64,000 nt of DNA, from positions 310,001 through 374,000 of the forward strand of contig JALPQD010000411.1 in the NCBI GenBank assembly GCA_023101885.1, read 5' to 3'. The notes below the pieces were generated by a model that saw nothing but the letters and a program-made list of their open reading frames with translations, was not told the origin of the DNA and did not search any database. The stretch is from Typhlomys cinereus. Lineage: Eukaryota > Chordata > Mammalia > Rodentia > Platacanthomyidae. Shown in pieces: positions 46,446-57,971 of the stretch. Each line of letters opens with the position of its first letter. Within the stretch, counting starts at the first letter, position 1. The position numbers and the translations under genes were made by a program.

Positions 46446-48363
46446 AAAATTATTTTGCCTTTATGTGCCAGCATAAAAATTCTTATTCTCTATCTTAATG
46501 TATATTCTTACTCTTTCTTAATATCAGTAAAAATCCTGAAGATCTAGCAGCAGCTATGTTAAACCAAAAAACCCTGCAAACACAGACAACTTTTACAAAT
46601 ACTTAAATTTCATGAGTCTGAAGAAATGGCAATGTAGCACCTCATTTTCAGACTACTTATGCAAGTAGTTTTAAAACAATGGAGAATAATAAAGATAGCT
46701 GAATTTACAAAAAATGGGGAAAATGCAAGATGAGATCAGATATAAGTGATTCACAAGTGTCACAGTTTAGTAAATACACTGTATATTAAAGTCATGCTTC
46801 TTTGGAAAACCAGGCATACCTATGCAGGACAGGGAACACTTGAGAAGTAGGGCTTTGGAGATAGACAACATAATGAAACTGGATTGTAATTCTGTGTCTA
46901 TCACATATTGACTTGGTGTCCTTCTGTCTCTCAACCACAATTGTGAGGCCATTAAACTTCTCTAGAAATGTTGCTTTATATAATAAATAACCCAGGGATA
47001 TTTCTGATATAGTGAGAATAGCCACAGTATTCACCCTAGAAATACCCCACTTATTCATGTATCTAAATAGACCATAGCTATTTCTTTCAAATTATATCCT
47101 TGTTAACTTACTTTGAAAATGAAGGAGGAAATAAATTTGAGAATCATTATAGGTAGACAAATAAACATCGTTTAGCAACCTGCAGGCAGTGGTCATATAT
47201 CTCAGCAACAGAATTTAGTATTTTCCTGTTTGTTTTACAATTGTCTGGCCTTCCATTTACTAACCAGTCATTCTTAGAAAACAGCTGAGAATTTGATACT
47301 TAATTTTAATCTGGTGTTTGCTCATGTAATTTAGCTTCATAACTGATGCAACATGTCTCTATTCTTTCTGATCCAGAGCACAATGAAAGAATGAGAGACT
47401 TGAGACTTATTTGTTAGGTGCTCTGCAAATTTCAGACCTTATGAATAAAGAGAGACTTAGAAAGAACAAAGTACTCAATTCCTATCTATAATAGATAAGA
47501 TAAAAGATGAGTTGAGCCTTCCTAGGAGTTCACGCTAATAAAGTCCTATCATTCATTTCAGTTTCATTCATTAAGATAGTACTATGAGTCCAAGCACCAG
47601 AACAGAACAAAGTTTCTCTCATAAAAGCTGCACGCTGAATTGAAATTGTAGTTTTTGTTTCTGCACTTAAAATTGGTTATCTCAAGACTATAGTTCATTT
47701 GCTTATAGAATAGCTGAACATTAGTTGGTGCTCTATTGCTTCAAAACAATTTAATATCCTTTTACTAGTTAACCCTGCCATGCTTGATTAGAACCCATCC
47801 TATATTGATAAAGTTAAGGTAGTGTATCATACTACCATTGAATTGTATATCACTTATTCAAATTTACATTCTATAGATGCAGACTTCTTAAAATAGAAGA
47901 GTCTTTACTCCTTTGGAGATAAGTGTATACAACAAATAGCTTTCCTAAATCAACCTCATTTCAGTCATCAGTTTTAGGTATTTTTATAGTTTTTTTTTTC
48001 AGTTGTAGGCTCCAAACAGTAAAACTAAAAGGGGAATAGCTTTCATATAAAAATGTTTTTGCCCCCTCCTTCTACTTGAATGACCTCTGAAACACTCTTT
48101 CAATTTGGCCAGCCTGCATTTTTCTTGACACTAAATTACTTGCAGTACTGTAGGCTGCTAGCTCCTTGGGGAGAGGTGTTCGAACTTTAATAGATATTTC
48201 TCGGTGTTCATCCAAACCTTAATTAATTAGGTCAATTAATTAAGAGAATAAGTAAGATCAAGATGGTGCGAGTTACCTACTTCATTTGAGCAGGTAGTCA
48301 GTCCCTGGTTGTACAGAAGAGAAGAGATGGATACAGTGATGTGCACAGTGGGTGGTCCTAAGC
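46446..48363. other. Unannotated stretch
   Basis: About 1.9 kb of AT-rich DNA with no gene or repeat that I can name. Confidence 0.45.
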
Positions 48364-48378
48364 TGTTTGTTTGTTTGT

Positions 48379-48413
<35 letters not shown>
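48364..48413 (+). repeat. (GTTT)n(GCTT)n microsatellite
   Basis: Four TTTG-type units, then about eight GCTT units. Confidence 0.95.
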
Positions 48414-48968
48414 GGACAAAGATCAAATGACTTTACCAATGGTTGGTCATAGATGCTCTTTTTCCTTCTCTCATGAAGCCGGACTAATCATCACTTTAGA
48501 GTTCATCTCTTCATTTCACAAAAGAGCACTAAAATTGCCAAAAGTGACACAGTTTATTTAAGTTCAGAAAGCATGTGTGTAAGGAAGGTATGTTAAAACA
48601 GAAAGCAAAATGACTTAAAGGTGGATTGAGTGGGTAAGATACAAAAAGATCTCAAAAAAATTCACTGTAGAGCACTTACATTTTAACTCATCAGAGTAGA
48701 AATACTCATGATTTTTAGCTAAAAAAAAAAATGAAAAGAAACCTAATCTCAAGCCCTGGTTCTGAAGTTCCACAAGAATTCAGCCATAATGTCAATTCTC
48801 TAAAAGCTATTTAAAGCTTATAAATTGAGAATAAAATTTCCATCTATATGACATGCTACCTATGAAGAGGTCTATAAAAAATATCTCAACAAGTTCGTGA
48901 CCTTTCACATTCTTCCTTACTGATAGGAGGGACAAGGCAACTTCCTCAGAGTTTTTAAAATTATGATA
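48414..48968. other. Unannotated stretch
   Basis: Nothing recognised apart from a 12-A run near 48721. Confidence 0.4.
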
Positions 48969-49265
48969 ATAGGGCTAGGAGAGATACATGACTTAAGGGT
49001 TAAGACTGCTTAGCAAGCAACAGTTCCTGAGTTCAGGACTCATGTCCCATATGAAAACACCAGGCAGAAAAGGTGATGGCCTGTACTTCCAGCCCTGGTA
49101 GGGAGAGCCTAGGAAAGCCTAGAGCAAAGCAAAAAGGAGGTAGAAGCAATCCAGGATGATTTCCAAAGTCATCCTTGGTCCTCCACAGGGACACACAGTG
49201 CCCTCTGGTATACTCACATACATGCACACATGCATGTATGCAAAAATAAATAAAAAGGGGAAATA
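48969..49265 (+). mobile_element. Older member of the B2-like SINE family
   Basis: GGGCTAGGAGAGATACATGA head, TTCCTGAGTTCAGGACTC B-box region, body with CCAGCCCTGGTAGGGAGAGC and AGAGCAAAGCAAAAAGGAGG, CATGCACACATGCATG, and an AATAAATAAAAAG tail. It is the same older subfamily as 14786 (reverse) and 25325. Confidence 0.82.
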
Positions 49266-49349
49266 AAATTAGGACAATGAATCTATTCATGAGAGTTTCC
49301 ATCTCTACAGCTAACTATTCGCCATAAGGCCTGGGTACTGGTCACCATT

Positions 49350-49486
49350 GAGCAGGAGTTAGGATTCTAACATACCAACGAAAAGTTGGGATTCAAGTAC
49401 GTCATCCAGGAATTGGAATTCCAACACATGGACCAGAATTTAGGATTCCAATATGTGGACCAGGAGCTGAAATTCCAACATGTGGC
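49350..49486 (+). repeat. 27-bp minisatellite, five units
   Basis: Units begin at 49350, 49377 (a 29-bp variant), 49406, 49433 and 49460. The consensus is CCAGGARTTRGRATTCCAAC followed by ATGTGGA. The last three units are closest to each other. Confidence 0.85.
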
Positions 49487-50568
49487 TCCTGTGGGGCTCG
49501 AACATTTCAAATCAAAGTATGAGGCTTGACGATTTTGAAAATTTGTGTATTTCTAGTAGTCACAATATTTATAACAGATATTCATGAACCTAGTGATCCA
49601 TAATAGATATAATGCAAAAGGATAATTACTAGCCATATTTACTACATGTATTATATCATCTATATTAATCTCCCTGGATATTCTCTTTAGCTTTCAAAAT
49701 TCCTTAACAGAACAGTATCATCTCCAATCCCTGTTGAGAAAGATCCATGCACTAATTCAGCAAAACTTTTGATTGCTTCTCATATTAAAAATTTGCATCC
49801 ACCAAATATCATTAACTCAAATTTGTACCTTCTCATACTTTCAACTTCTAGTCTAAATCATAAAAGGATTTTCTTTCATTGATTTTTTAAATAAATACTG
49901 TCAGTACTTATTAGATTCCTGTCCAACTTTTCTGTTGTGTACAAGTAAACATTCAGCAGGTATGATTATTCACACAGATCATCATAAAGTATACTACTTT
50001 GGGATTCCTTCTGATATAATCTGAAGCCATACTTTGCTTACAGGAGAGAGTGCATTATATATATTCTTGTCATATGTTCAGAACAGGAACTGTCAAAGCC
50101 TCTGTGGTTCTCTGACACTGTGGGAGTGAATGCAAAATGTTTCACATTTGGGAAGGTGGTGTTGTTTATATTGATGCTTCTGGAAACATCCTGCCATTTT
50201 TTTTCCAATCCATTAAGCAGGAATATAGTACATAAGAAACCCAGTAGGAAAGAAGTTCTTCCACACCTTATATTTATAGGCTTGTTCTTAACTAGTAGAA
50301 AAGCCAATTATTCAACATCAATTCAAGTCATATAATCAAAGAACAATGTAATTATTTCTTCTAGTGAGTGAAAACATCCTATTGGTAACTTGGTTTATCC
50401 TCTGGAAATAGGATTTCATATCTTTATGAATGGTACCCAAAGACCAAGTACATTTTCTTCCAAGGGGCATGACATATGTTCAAAACAACTTCTGGCCACA
50501 CTTCCAAATTCTTTAGACATTTTGTGCCAATATTCTTTTAAAAAATATATTCTTTGATTTCTATAATT
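49487..50568. other. Unannotated stretch
   Basis: AT-rich with no recognisable gene. The two short open frames near 50038-50335 overlap on opposite strands and show no motif. Confidence 0.4.
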
Positions 50569-50586
50569 AGAAGTTAGGCATTTGTA

Positions 50587-52174
50587 TGATTTCACCAATC
50601 AGGGAGGATATAGTGACTGGCAGATAGATGGTATCCATCCTGCAAATAGGATACTGACAACCCCCCCCCCCACTGCGGTCTCCTACTCCTATTCCATCTA
50701 CCTTTGAATCTCCTCTTATATTAAGATTTCATTTAAACAGCCTTTTATCTTTGGTTACGAGGCGACCTCTAATACCAATCAGGATGGAGCCAAGAGTGGT
50801 ACAGGAACAGCAAAACTGAAAACAACAACAAACCATAATTCAGAACACCAGAGACCCTACATTAATCACCTGGAACCAGAACAACCAAATCTCTCCTCAT
50901 CCTAAAGCTCAAGGAAACTTGGGGAAGAGGGGGCGGCAAAATTGTAAGAGCCTAAAGATGGGGAAGACCAATTATATGCAAGATACTCCACACAAGTTAG
51001 GGCCAAAGTAATCATAATAGGTCTTTGCATGACCTGCGCAATGACTAATATATCATTACCCCCCCCCCCGAAGTCTAGCATGGATCACAAGCTCTAAGAT
51101 CCTTAGAAGCAAGGGATTAACAGCCACAATAGTGTTCCTATACTAAAGAGGAACACAAAAAAGAACTCTAGGCAATGCTACTGAGTCCTTACACCTCATC
51201 AGAGAGGAGGACACAGGGGAAGTTTGACATTCACACTAAAGGATGCTTTAGGAATGGGGGGGGGTCCCCCACTGGAAGAAAGGGAAGGATGGGGCAAAGA
51301 AAGGGGAAAAGGGAGGAGGGAGCAAGGGGATCCAGGGAGGGGTGGAGGGAGGGAAGGGAATGGGGAACCTATCAAGTTTGTATTAGTGGAAAAAATAGAT
51401 TAAAAAAAAAATTTCATTTAAACAGCCTTTTATCTTTGGTTAGGAGGCGACCTCCAATACCAATCAGGATGGAGCCAAGGATGGTTCAGGAACAGCAAAA
51501 CTGAAAACAACAAACCATAATTCAGAACACCAGGGATCCTGCATTAATTACCTGGAACCAGACCAGCCAATCTCTCCCCATCCTAAAGCTCAGAGAAACT
51601 TGTGGAAAAGTGGGTAGCAAGATTGTAAGAGCTTAAAGATGGAGAAGACCAACTATATGCAAGATACTCCATACAAGTTAGGGGCGCAGTAGCCATAATC
51701 AGACTTTGCAAGACCTGTGCAATGACTGACATGTCAACGACCCCCTAAAGTCTAGCCTGGATCATAGGCACTAGGATCCTTAGAAACAAGGGATTAACAG
51801 TCATAATAGTGTTTCCATACTAAAGGGGAGCCCAAGAAAGGGCTCTGAGTCCACAAAGTCCTTACACCTCACTAGAGTGGAGGACTTAGAGGGAAGTTTC
51901 ACAGAAAAGGATGCTCCAGGGATTGGAAGAGGGGAAGGGGGGGGGGGCACTGGGAGAAGGGGAGGAAGGGGGTGAAAAGAAAGGAAAAAAGGAGGAGAGG
52001 GTGCAAGGGGGACTGGGGAGGAGTAGAGGAAGGGAAGGGACCAGGGTACCTACTAAGGTTATATGACTGGGGAAAAATAACTATGAGAGACAGAACTGGG
52101 AGGAAATCACTAAAATTAATACATGAATATAAAAGCTGTCAATAATAAAAATAATGATGAAGGCATGAAAAAAA
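50587..52174 (+). mobile_element. 5'-truncated L1 with two tandem 3' UTR copies, single insertion
   Basis: An 18-bp target-site duplication (AGAAGTTAGGCATTTGTA) lies at 50569-50586 and 52175-52192. Between them are two successive L1 3' UTRs. The first runs from the truncation point to about 51411. The second starts at 51412 at the same point as 50733 in the first (TTCATTTAAACAGCCTTTTA), giving an offset of 679 bp. Both contain the GGAGCCAAG, CTCAGGAACAGCAAAACTG-type and G-rich blocks. The second ends with about 100 bp of extra sequence containing AATAATAAAAATAATG before its A-tail. No duplication separates the copies, so they entered as one RNA. Confidence 0.85.
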
Positions 52175-52192
52175 AGAAGTTAGGCATTTGTA

Positions 52193-52639
52193 ACACCATT
52201 ATTCTCAAAGGGCTAAAGTTTCTCTCATTTCCACAAACATTTCGAAAATCTGCTCTATTGCCTAAGTCTACCACGCACTAGAGACAAAATGTGAGGTATT
52301 TTGTTAATAAAATGAAAACTTAAGTCTAAAGAGAATTCACGTTTCTTGCAATAACATATTTGACTATTGTCAAAAAATCAATTCTAACATATTTAATCAG
52401 ACTTTCAGAGAAATCAATGTCTATGAGAACACAATCCTGGGAGAGGACATATTGAGTCTAGCAAAGCCAGTAAGGAGAGGACTTTTGTATTCAAAGAAAT
52501 AAAAACTGGAGTTAAAAAATCTTAACCTGATGAAGTGAGAAATTGTTACAATGTAATAGGACAAAAAATAAGTAGATAGAATTTCTGATATATTTTTAAA
52601 TAGAACCCATTTTGTAAACAGTACCTTGCTTTAGAAGTA
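52193..52639. other. Unannotated stretch
   Basis: AT-rich, nothing recognised. Confidence 0.4.
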
Positions 52640-52830
52640 TCTCTTGAGATGTAACTGGAAGCCAATACCTACATTTACTACTTTTATGTCTTTTTCTAAA
52701 TTATGTTTATAAAAGTGTTTTTTAAGAAAATTGCTATTTATATTCTGTGTCAGACTTATTTCAATGGACATAATGATCTCTAGCCATATCCATTTTTCTG
52801 CAATTGATCTAATTTCATTAGTCGATGCTT
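52640..52830 (-). repeat. Old L1 ORF2 C-terminal fragment, reverse strand
   Basis: A reverse frame reads IAEKWIWLEIIMSIEISLTQ, which lines up with the FAGKWMSLERIILSEVSQTQ segment of the intact ORF2 (about 42038-42098). Diverged and isolated. Confidence 0.7.
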
Positions 52831-53289
52831 CTGAGATGAGTGTGCAAGTATCCAGGCTACAGTCACTGGTCACCATTTCATAATCACCAGTTACCAAACC
52901 ATCATCAGTTCATCAGGTTCATCTCTAGTCACTGAGCTACAATTATCAGAAACCAAGCTTCCTTAGCTCTCTGCTGCCGTGCCAGTAAGATGCCACCACG
53001 TCACAGTTCTCAGAAACCAGGTCATAGCTGTAGGTCATCTTAGTCATTAAGTCCGCCCTCAATCTACTGTAGCCCAAGATTTCTATCTATAACATTTCAC
53101 AATAGATGTCCACATACAAATCACTGCTTTAAATATTCACGGCTTTGAATATTATCAGGGCACTGATTTCGGTATAATACTGAAGTTAATTCAGCTGTTA
53201 TTTATATAAGAGGTTTTATTATATTAAATATGTGCATGGTTCCTGACTGTTAAAATTAAAAAAAGAAATTTCACAAAAGAAAAATCAAA
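52831..53289. other. Unannotated stretch
   Basis: Short TCATCAG/CACCAGTTACC-like low-order repeats occur near 52850-52960 (recurring CAGT/CATC). No gene. Confidence 0.35.
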
Positions 53290-53640
53290 TATCAGGCTGG
53301 AGTTGGGAAGGTGGTCCAGTGAATTTGGTTCTTGTCACACAAGTGTGAATACCTGAATTTGGAACCCCGAGCCCATGTAAAAGTCAGGCTGACATAGTGA
53401 ACACTTGTAATACCAAAGTTGGAGGCAGAGACAGGAGATTCCCAGGTCCAGGTGGAAAACTAGACTATTCAATTTGTAAGCTCTGACTTCAATTTCTCAA
53501 TAAATAAAATAAAGAGTTATTGAGGACTCCACAAGCACATACATATGCACAGGTAACCATACATAGACATATCTACATACATACACATATATGTATATGT
53601 ATATATCATACACATTCACATGTAAAACTAAATAAAAATA
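53290..53640 (+). repeat. Old B3-type SINE
   Basis: GCTGGAGTTGGGAAGGTGGT head, ACTTGTAATACCAAAGTTGG and GGCAGAGACAGGAGATTCCC in the B1-like body, and an ACATACATACACATAT-rich tail. Confidence 0.7.
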
Positions 53641-53674
53641 AATGCAAAGTATTTTTTTTAAAAAAATCCAATTA

Positions 53675-53964
53675 GGGGCTGGAGAGGTGGCTCAGGGGTT
53701 AAGCCTCCGCCTTGCAGGCGGAAGGTCCTGAGTTCCGATCCCAGATTCCACGTATAGACGCTGGGCGGAAGCGGGGGCGGCCTGCGCTTCTGGTCCTGGT
53801 AGGGCGGAGCCTGTGAATCCCGGGACAGAAGGAGGTGGAGGCATCCATGGTGGTTCGCGAATTCGTCCGTGGTTCTACACATACACAGACACACACATGC
53901 ACGCGCGCACATACACACGCACATGCGCACAGTTGAATAAATAATAATAATAATAAATTAATAA
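53675..53964 (+). mobile_element. Young tRNA-derived (B2-like) SINE, deletion subfamily
   Basis: GGGGCTGGAGAGGTGGCTCA head and GAGTTCCGATCC B-box region. It lacks the ~10-bp GTAAACAAGG segment present in other copies, as does the copy at 54493. The target-site duplication AAAAAATCCAAKTA lies at 53661-53674 and 53965-53978 (one mismatch). Confidence 0.93.
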
Positions 53965-53985
53965 AAAAAATCCAAGTAGTCATAC

Positions 53986-54892
53986 TGTTATGGTTGCATT
54001 TTGGTGACAACTTGAGAGTTGCAGATTGTTATGAGAGCAGCTGTGGAAGGTTAATGGTTGGAATGGTCCTTGAACAAGTCTGCAGGTACTTGATTGATTG
54101 CTGTGGAGAACCCAGCCCATAGTGGGTGGTATATAATAGGAGGTGCAAGGAGGAGGGACTTGTTCTTCCCTTATCCTGTGCCAATTTCCTGTGGAGTCCA
54201 CTCTGCTCACATCATTCGCTTTTAGAGCATCGTGGCCTTCTTTGTTGCTGCTGCTGCCTCCGTCCTTGGCTGACTTGGAGCTTCACCTTTTTCACCACGT
54301 GGTTGCTGTTTCCCCTTCCTTTTGGGGCTCTGCGCCTCGCTGCTGTTCGCTGTTCATCACCAACGTTAAGAGCCCAGCTGTTCTTCACCCACTTTGGAAA
54401 CCAGCATCTGACTCCTTCAGAGTAGCAAAGGCTTGAGACCTTCTTGGGATTTTTTGGCTTTGTGGAACATTCCAGTCAAGAACGAGGCTGCTGGGGCTGG
54501 AGAGGTGGCTCAGGGGTTAAGCCTCTGCCTTGCAGGCAGAAGGTCCTGAGTTCGGATCCCAGATCCCACATATAGACGCCAGGCAGAAGCGGGGGCGGCC
54601 TGCGCTTCTGGTCCTGGTAGGGCGGAGCCTGTGAATCCCAGGGCAGAAGGAGGTGAAGGCGTCCATGGTGGTTTCCGATTCGTCTGTGGTTCTACACACG
54701 CACATACACACATGCGCGCGCACATACATGCACAATTGAGTAAATAATAATAAAAATTTAAAAAAAAGAACGAGGCTACTACAGGCAGCTACCTTGAAGG
54801 ACACTATTTTTATTGTGAGTTATTTTAATAAACTTATTTGTATATATTACATTCTATAGATTCTGTCTCTTCAGAGAACCCTGACTAATACA
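53986..54892 (+). mobile_element. ERVL-type solo LTR carrying a nested SINE
   Basis: TGTTATGGTTGCATTTTGG start and AACCCTGACTAATACA end, flanked by a perfect 5-bp duplication CATAC (53981-53985 and 54893-54897). Without the SINE it is about 620 bp. A TATA-like TATATAATAGG lies at about 54130, and AATAAACTT at about 54826 is a possible polyadenylation signal. No retroviral genes are present. Open frames at 54126-54436 are incidental to its GC-rich middle. The copy at 28815 is a shorter reverse-strand relative. Confidence 0.85.
54493..54765 (+). mobile_element. Young tRNA-derived SINE nested in the LTR
   Basis: GGGGCTGGAGAGGTGGCTCA head; also lacks the GTAAACAAGG segment. The 15-bp target-site duplication AAGAACGAGGCTRCT lies at 54478-54492 and 54766-54780 with one mismatch. 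It must be younger than the LTR. Confidence 0.95.
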
Positions 54893-54897
54893 CATAC

Positions 54898-55207
54898 TAA
54901 CAGAAGCTAAACAGTCTCACCTAGTAGTCTCACCACTTCCTACCTTAATCTTTCAATTTACAAGATGCCCCACCACACACACTACTCGCTCTTAATTGTA
55001 TGCATGAGATACACATCACCATGTCATTCCAAATATAATTAAGTCTATAGTTTAGGAGCCTATTTAAGTATACAAAATAGTTCATGCTAAAACAAACTTT
55101 AACTATGCTTACAATGGGCTAAAAAAATGTGACTTCACCTCAATCTCCATATCTCCTTCCTCTCACCTTAGAAATGCTAACTAATGTAAAGTTGTCCTTT
55201 CCTTTTT
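54898..55207. other. Unannotated stretch
   Basis: Nothing recognised. Confidence 0.4.
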
Positions 55208-55560
55208 TGGGAGGGGGCATTATTGATTTAATTTTTTAATGTATGCATGAATATAGTGACTTTATAAAATCTTTATCATTAATCCCCAAACCTATGCTCC
55301 TTCCTTTTCCTCATACAAATCTTCCTCTCCCTGGCCAAACTCCCTCCTATTTTCAAATTTTGGCTTGTGCAGCCCATTGTGTTTCAACTAGTCTGTGATG
55401 ACTTTTGCCTGACTTGATTCATGTTCCATCAAGCATCCTAGACGTGGATATACCACTGAGGAAACCATCCTCCTTTACTTCCCCATCAGCATTAGTCCTC
55501 ATCAGTCTTTCAGAGAGGTGTGGAGTTTTTTGAAATCATTGTGACTGTGACGTTATGGTA
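55208..55560 (-). repeat. Old L1 (Lx-like) 3' UTR, reverse strand
   Basis: TTATTGATTTAATTTTTTAA start, pyrimidine-rich CCTTCCTTTTCCTCATAC and CTCTCCCTGGCCAAACTCC blocks, then GCCCATTGTGTTTCAACTAG. Same plan as 15800-16270. Confidence 0.5.
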
Positions 55561-56289
55561 AGATGTTGACAAGACAGTTCCTGTACAATTCCTGCGTAAG
55601 CATACATATCTGCCATAAAATCTTGTATATCATAACTCTGTCATGTCCAGGAGATAATGTATAACCCACCACTTTGGGCTCTTATGATTTTGTCAGCCCT
55701 CTCTTTTTCAACTTTTCTTGGCCCTTGAGGTGAGGCTTCTATGTCCTGTTTAGGAACAAGCAGTCCTCAGACCCTTATTTTCTGCATTTTGGCAAGTCAT
55801 ACTTTTCAGTCATGCTTTTTGCAAGTCATGCTTTTTCTGCATTTTGGCAAGTCATGCTTTTCAATACCTTCTGTTGTAGAAGAAGGCTGTAGGTTGACTG
55901 CAGAGTGCTCCTCTGATCTATAGATATAACAAGTATTTAGTTTGGCAAATTATCTTTCTAGTTAAAGATTCATATTCTATTCTTCCCTTGGGACCTACTT
56001 AATTCCCTTTTACAGGTACTTGTTTAGTTAACAGTAGCAAGAAAGTGTTCCATACTGACAATCAAGCCTTAAATTCAATCAGAAAGCTCTTGGTTGTCTC
56101 TTGATACTTACGACATTATTATACTGATGGTCACCTGTTGCCATAGTCAGAAAATTAGAAAAGGGTCAAGTGAAAGGGAAGGTGAGAAGGGACAGTTAGA
56201 GTGACCTTTGGAGGGAGAGATATAGGATACCATGACAGTAAGACAAGAACAATGATTAAAATAAACCCTAGGGGGGCACGAGGCAGTAA
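55561..56289. other. Unannotated stretch with a 55-bp tandem duplication
   Basis: TCTGCATTTTGGCAAGTCAT occurs at 55781 and again at 55836, with partial copies between them. No gene. Confidence 0.5.
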
Positions 56290-56800
56290 GATATAGGAAG
56301 GGCAGAGGGACTTAAAGAAAACCCCTCAGATTGTGGAACGGAACCCCTTAGGAATCTTCTATGTTATTGATATGTCAAAAAGCATATCTTTTTATAAAGG
56401 AACAAGAATGCAGAATCCCTGGCAGAAGAGCACAGAGAGAGGAAAACAGGGCAAAACAAACAAACAAACAAACAAATATCCTGAGGTATTTTAACTATCC
56501 TGGAAGTAACAAGAATGTGACACTTCCTAACAAGTTTTTGGTCAGAGATGTTGCAAAGGCCCCCAAACAATTTAGGCTTTTGACATGGCTCTTGGTTGCC
56601 CTCCAAACTGACAGTAAGACTTTACTACTAAAGATGCAACACAGATGGATCACAGAACAAGGGCAAAATACACCAACTGGAAATGGTTTGAGTGCTTCCT
56701 CCTGGCTGGACAGCTTACACAATATCAAGGAATACTGTAGACTCTACTGAGGAAGAAAAATAATCAAAGGCCTCATCAACCTGTTTGAGATCTGCAAGTT
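56290..56800 (+). repeat. Second copy of the older repeat that hosts the full-length L1
   Basis: Aligns in order with 36430-36794 joined to 43233-43340, with no L1 between. GGGCAAAATACACCAACTGG (56662-56681) is the unoccupied counterpart of the L1 insertion point. Frames on both strands (up to 129 codons) are not conserved between the two copies. Confidence 0.75.
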
Positions 56801-56991
56801 ACAATGAAGCTAGCTTTAAGTATTTACAGATTCTTAGCAGTTGTTTTCTAATCACTTTTCAGTCAAATTTCTCTTTCTTCCCTTAGCACATATGTTATTA
56901 CCTCAGCATTTTATTTTACTCTACACGGAATTTAGAATATGCTAGAGATAAGCATCTTTATACTATATACATGAAGAAAAGTAAAACTATA

Positions 56992-57111
56992 TTTTCCTCA
57001 AGAAACCCATACTCTGGTAAGACAATTCAGTAAAAACATTTTATGACTGTATCTGCTTATTTCCTTAACTACTAATACCTGAGTGCTCAATAAACTTATA
57101 TTACTGTACTA
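56992..57111 (+). repeat. 120-bp direct duplication, copy 1
   Basis: Matches 57972-58091 at 118 of 120 positions (differences at 57007 C/T and 57085 G/A). Flanks on both sides are unrelated. Confidence 0.95.
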
Positions 57112-57289
57112 GAGAAGAAAATATGAAAAGTTTCTGTATGTGATACAATGGTGTCTACTACAATCTAGTGTTAAGAGCTCCTAAACAAAAATGCAAGTAA
57201 TATGAAGAGTAGTTGCAACATACATATAGATTATCAAGCTTAATTATTTTGGTAAACTACTAAGTTTATTGGGAAATTTGGGGAACTAC

Positions 57290-57385
57290 TAAGTATAAGT
57301 GTGGGGAAAGGCTACTTATAGAAGTGGGGGGGAGGTTTACTTATAGGGGTGTGGGGGAAGATTGCTTATAGGAGCAAGAAGGATT
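57290..57385 (+). repeat. Short minisatellite, ~25-bp units
   Basis: Three to four units with the pattern GTGGGGGAAGRYTACTTATA plus GGG, diverging from one unit to the next. Confidence 0.7.
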
Positions 57386-57639
57386 CAATTGCAATTATGT
57401 CATAAAAATGTTCTTCCCAGCTTGGGTGAAAAAATGAATCCCAGGAGTTCTCTCGTAGAACTTGCAGCCTTGACTGGTGGGAGAGTTTCCTCCTGACTAC
57501 TTGATTAGGTTGGTCTTGAAGTCTCCTCCCACAGCAGTTGCTCATTAATTTCTTTCCCCAAACTTAAATTTTATGAAAATATGAAGGATGCTGAAAATAA
57601 TCAAGAGATGGATTCAGTTTGAGGCCTTGATTTGATTAT

Positions 57640-57715
57640 CCTATGAGGCCAGAGAGGAGGGCTACAGTGGTAGTGACACCTTCGCACCCCGGATCCAATC
57701 CTTGGAAAAGAAAAA
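57640..57715 (+). repeat. Possible ID-like tRNA-derived fragment
   Basis: GGCCAGAGAGGAGGGCTACA…CGGATCCAATCCTTGGAAAAG keeps a B-box-like GGATCCAATCC. Weak. Confidence 0.35.
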
Positions 57716-57971
57716 AACATTAAATATATATATATATAAATTTAAGGGAACAGAAGGAGGTCAGGAATGAGAAGAAAGTCCAACATAAACCAAGTTGTAT
57801 GATGCATAAAATGATCTCATTTGATGCACTATGAAGAGGAGGTTTACTTAAAAAAGCATAGGAACCGTAAAAATGTGCCCATCCATGCAACAGAAAACAT
57901 TTCTATAGGCCTGGGATTTATATTCTGAGATGGACAAGGCTATGTCTGAAATAACAGCACATGGGAGATTT

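Larger units (their letters stand above)
57112..57971. other. Interval between the duplicated segments
   Basis: Holds the small minisatellite (57290-57385), possibly an unclassified interspersed repeat (57400-57560), an ID-like piece (57640-57715) and a short (TA)n near 57726-57738. No gene. Confidence 0.4.

Noticed and set aside
48364..49486. Repeat arrays as a CRISPR or regulatory array
   Set aside because: Tetranucleotide microsatellite and a 27-bp minisatellite without spacers; the genome is mammalian, so CRISPR is not expected.
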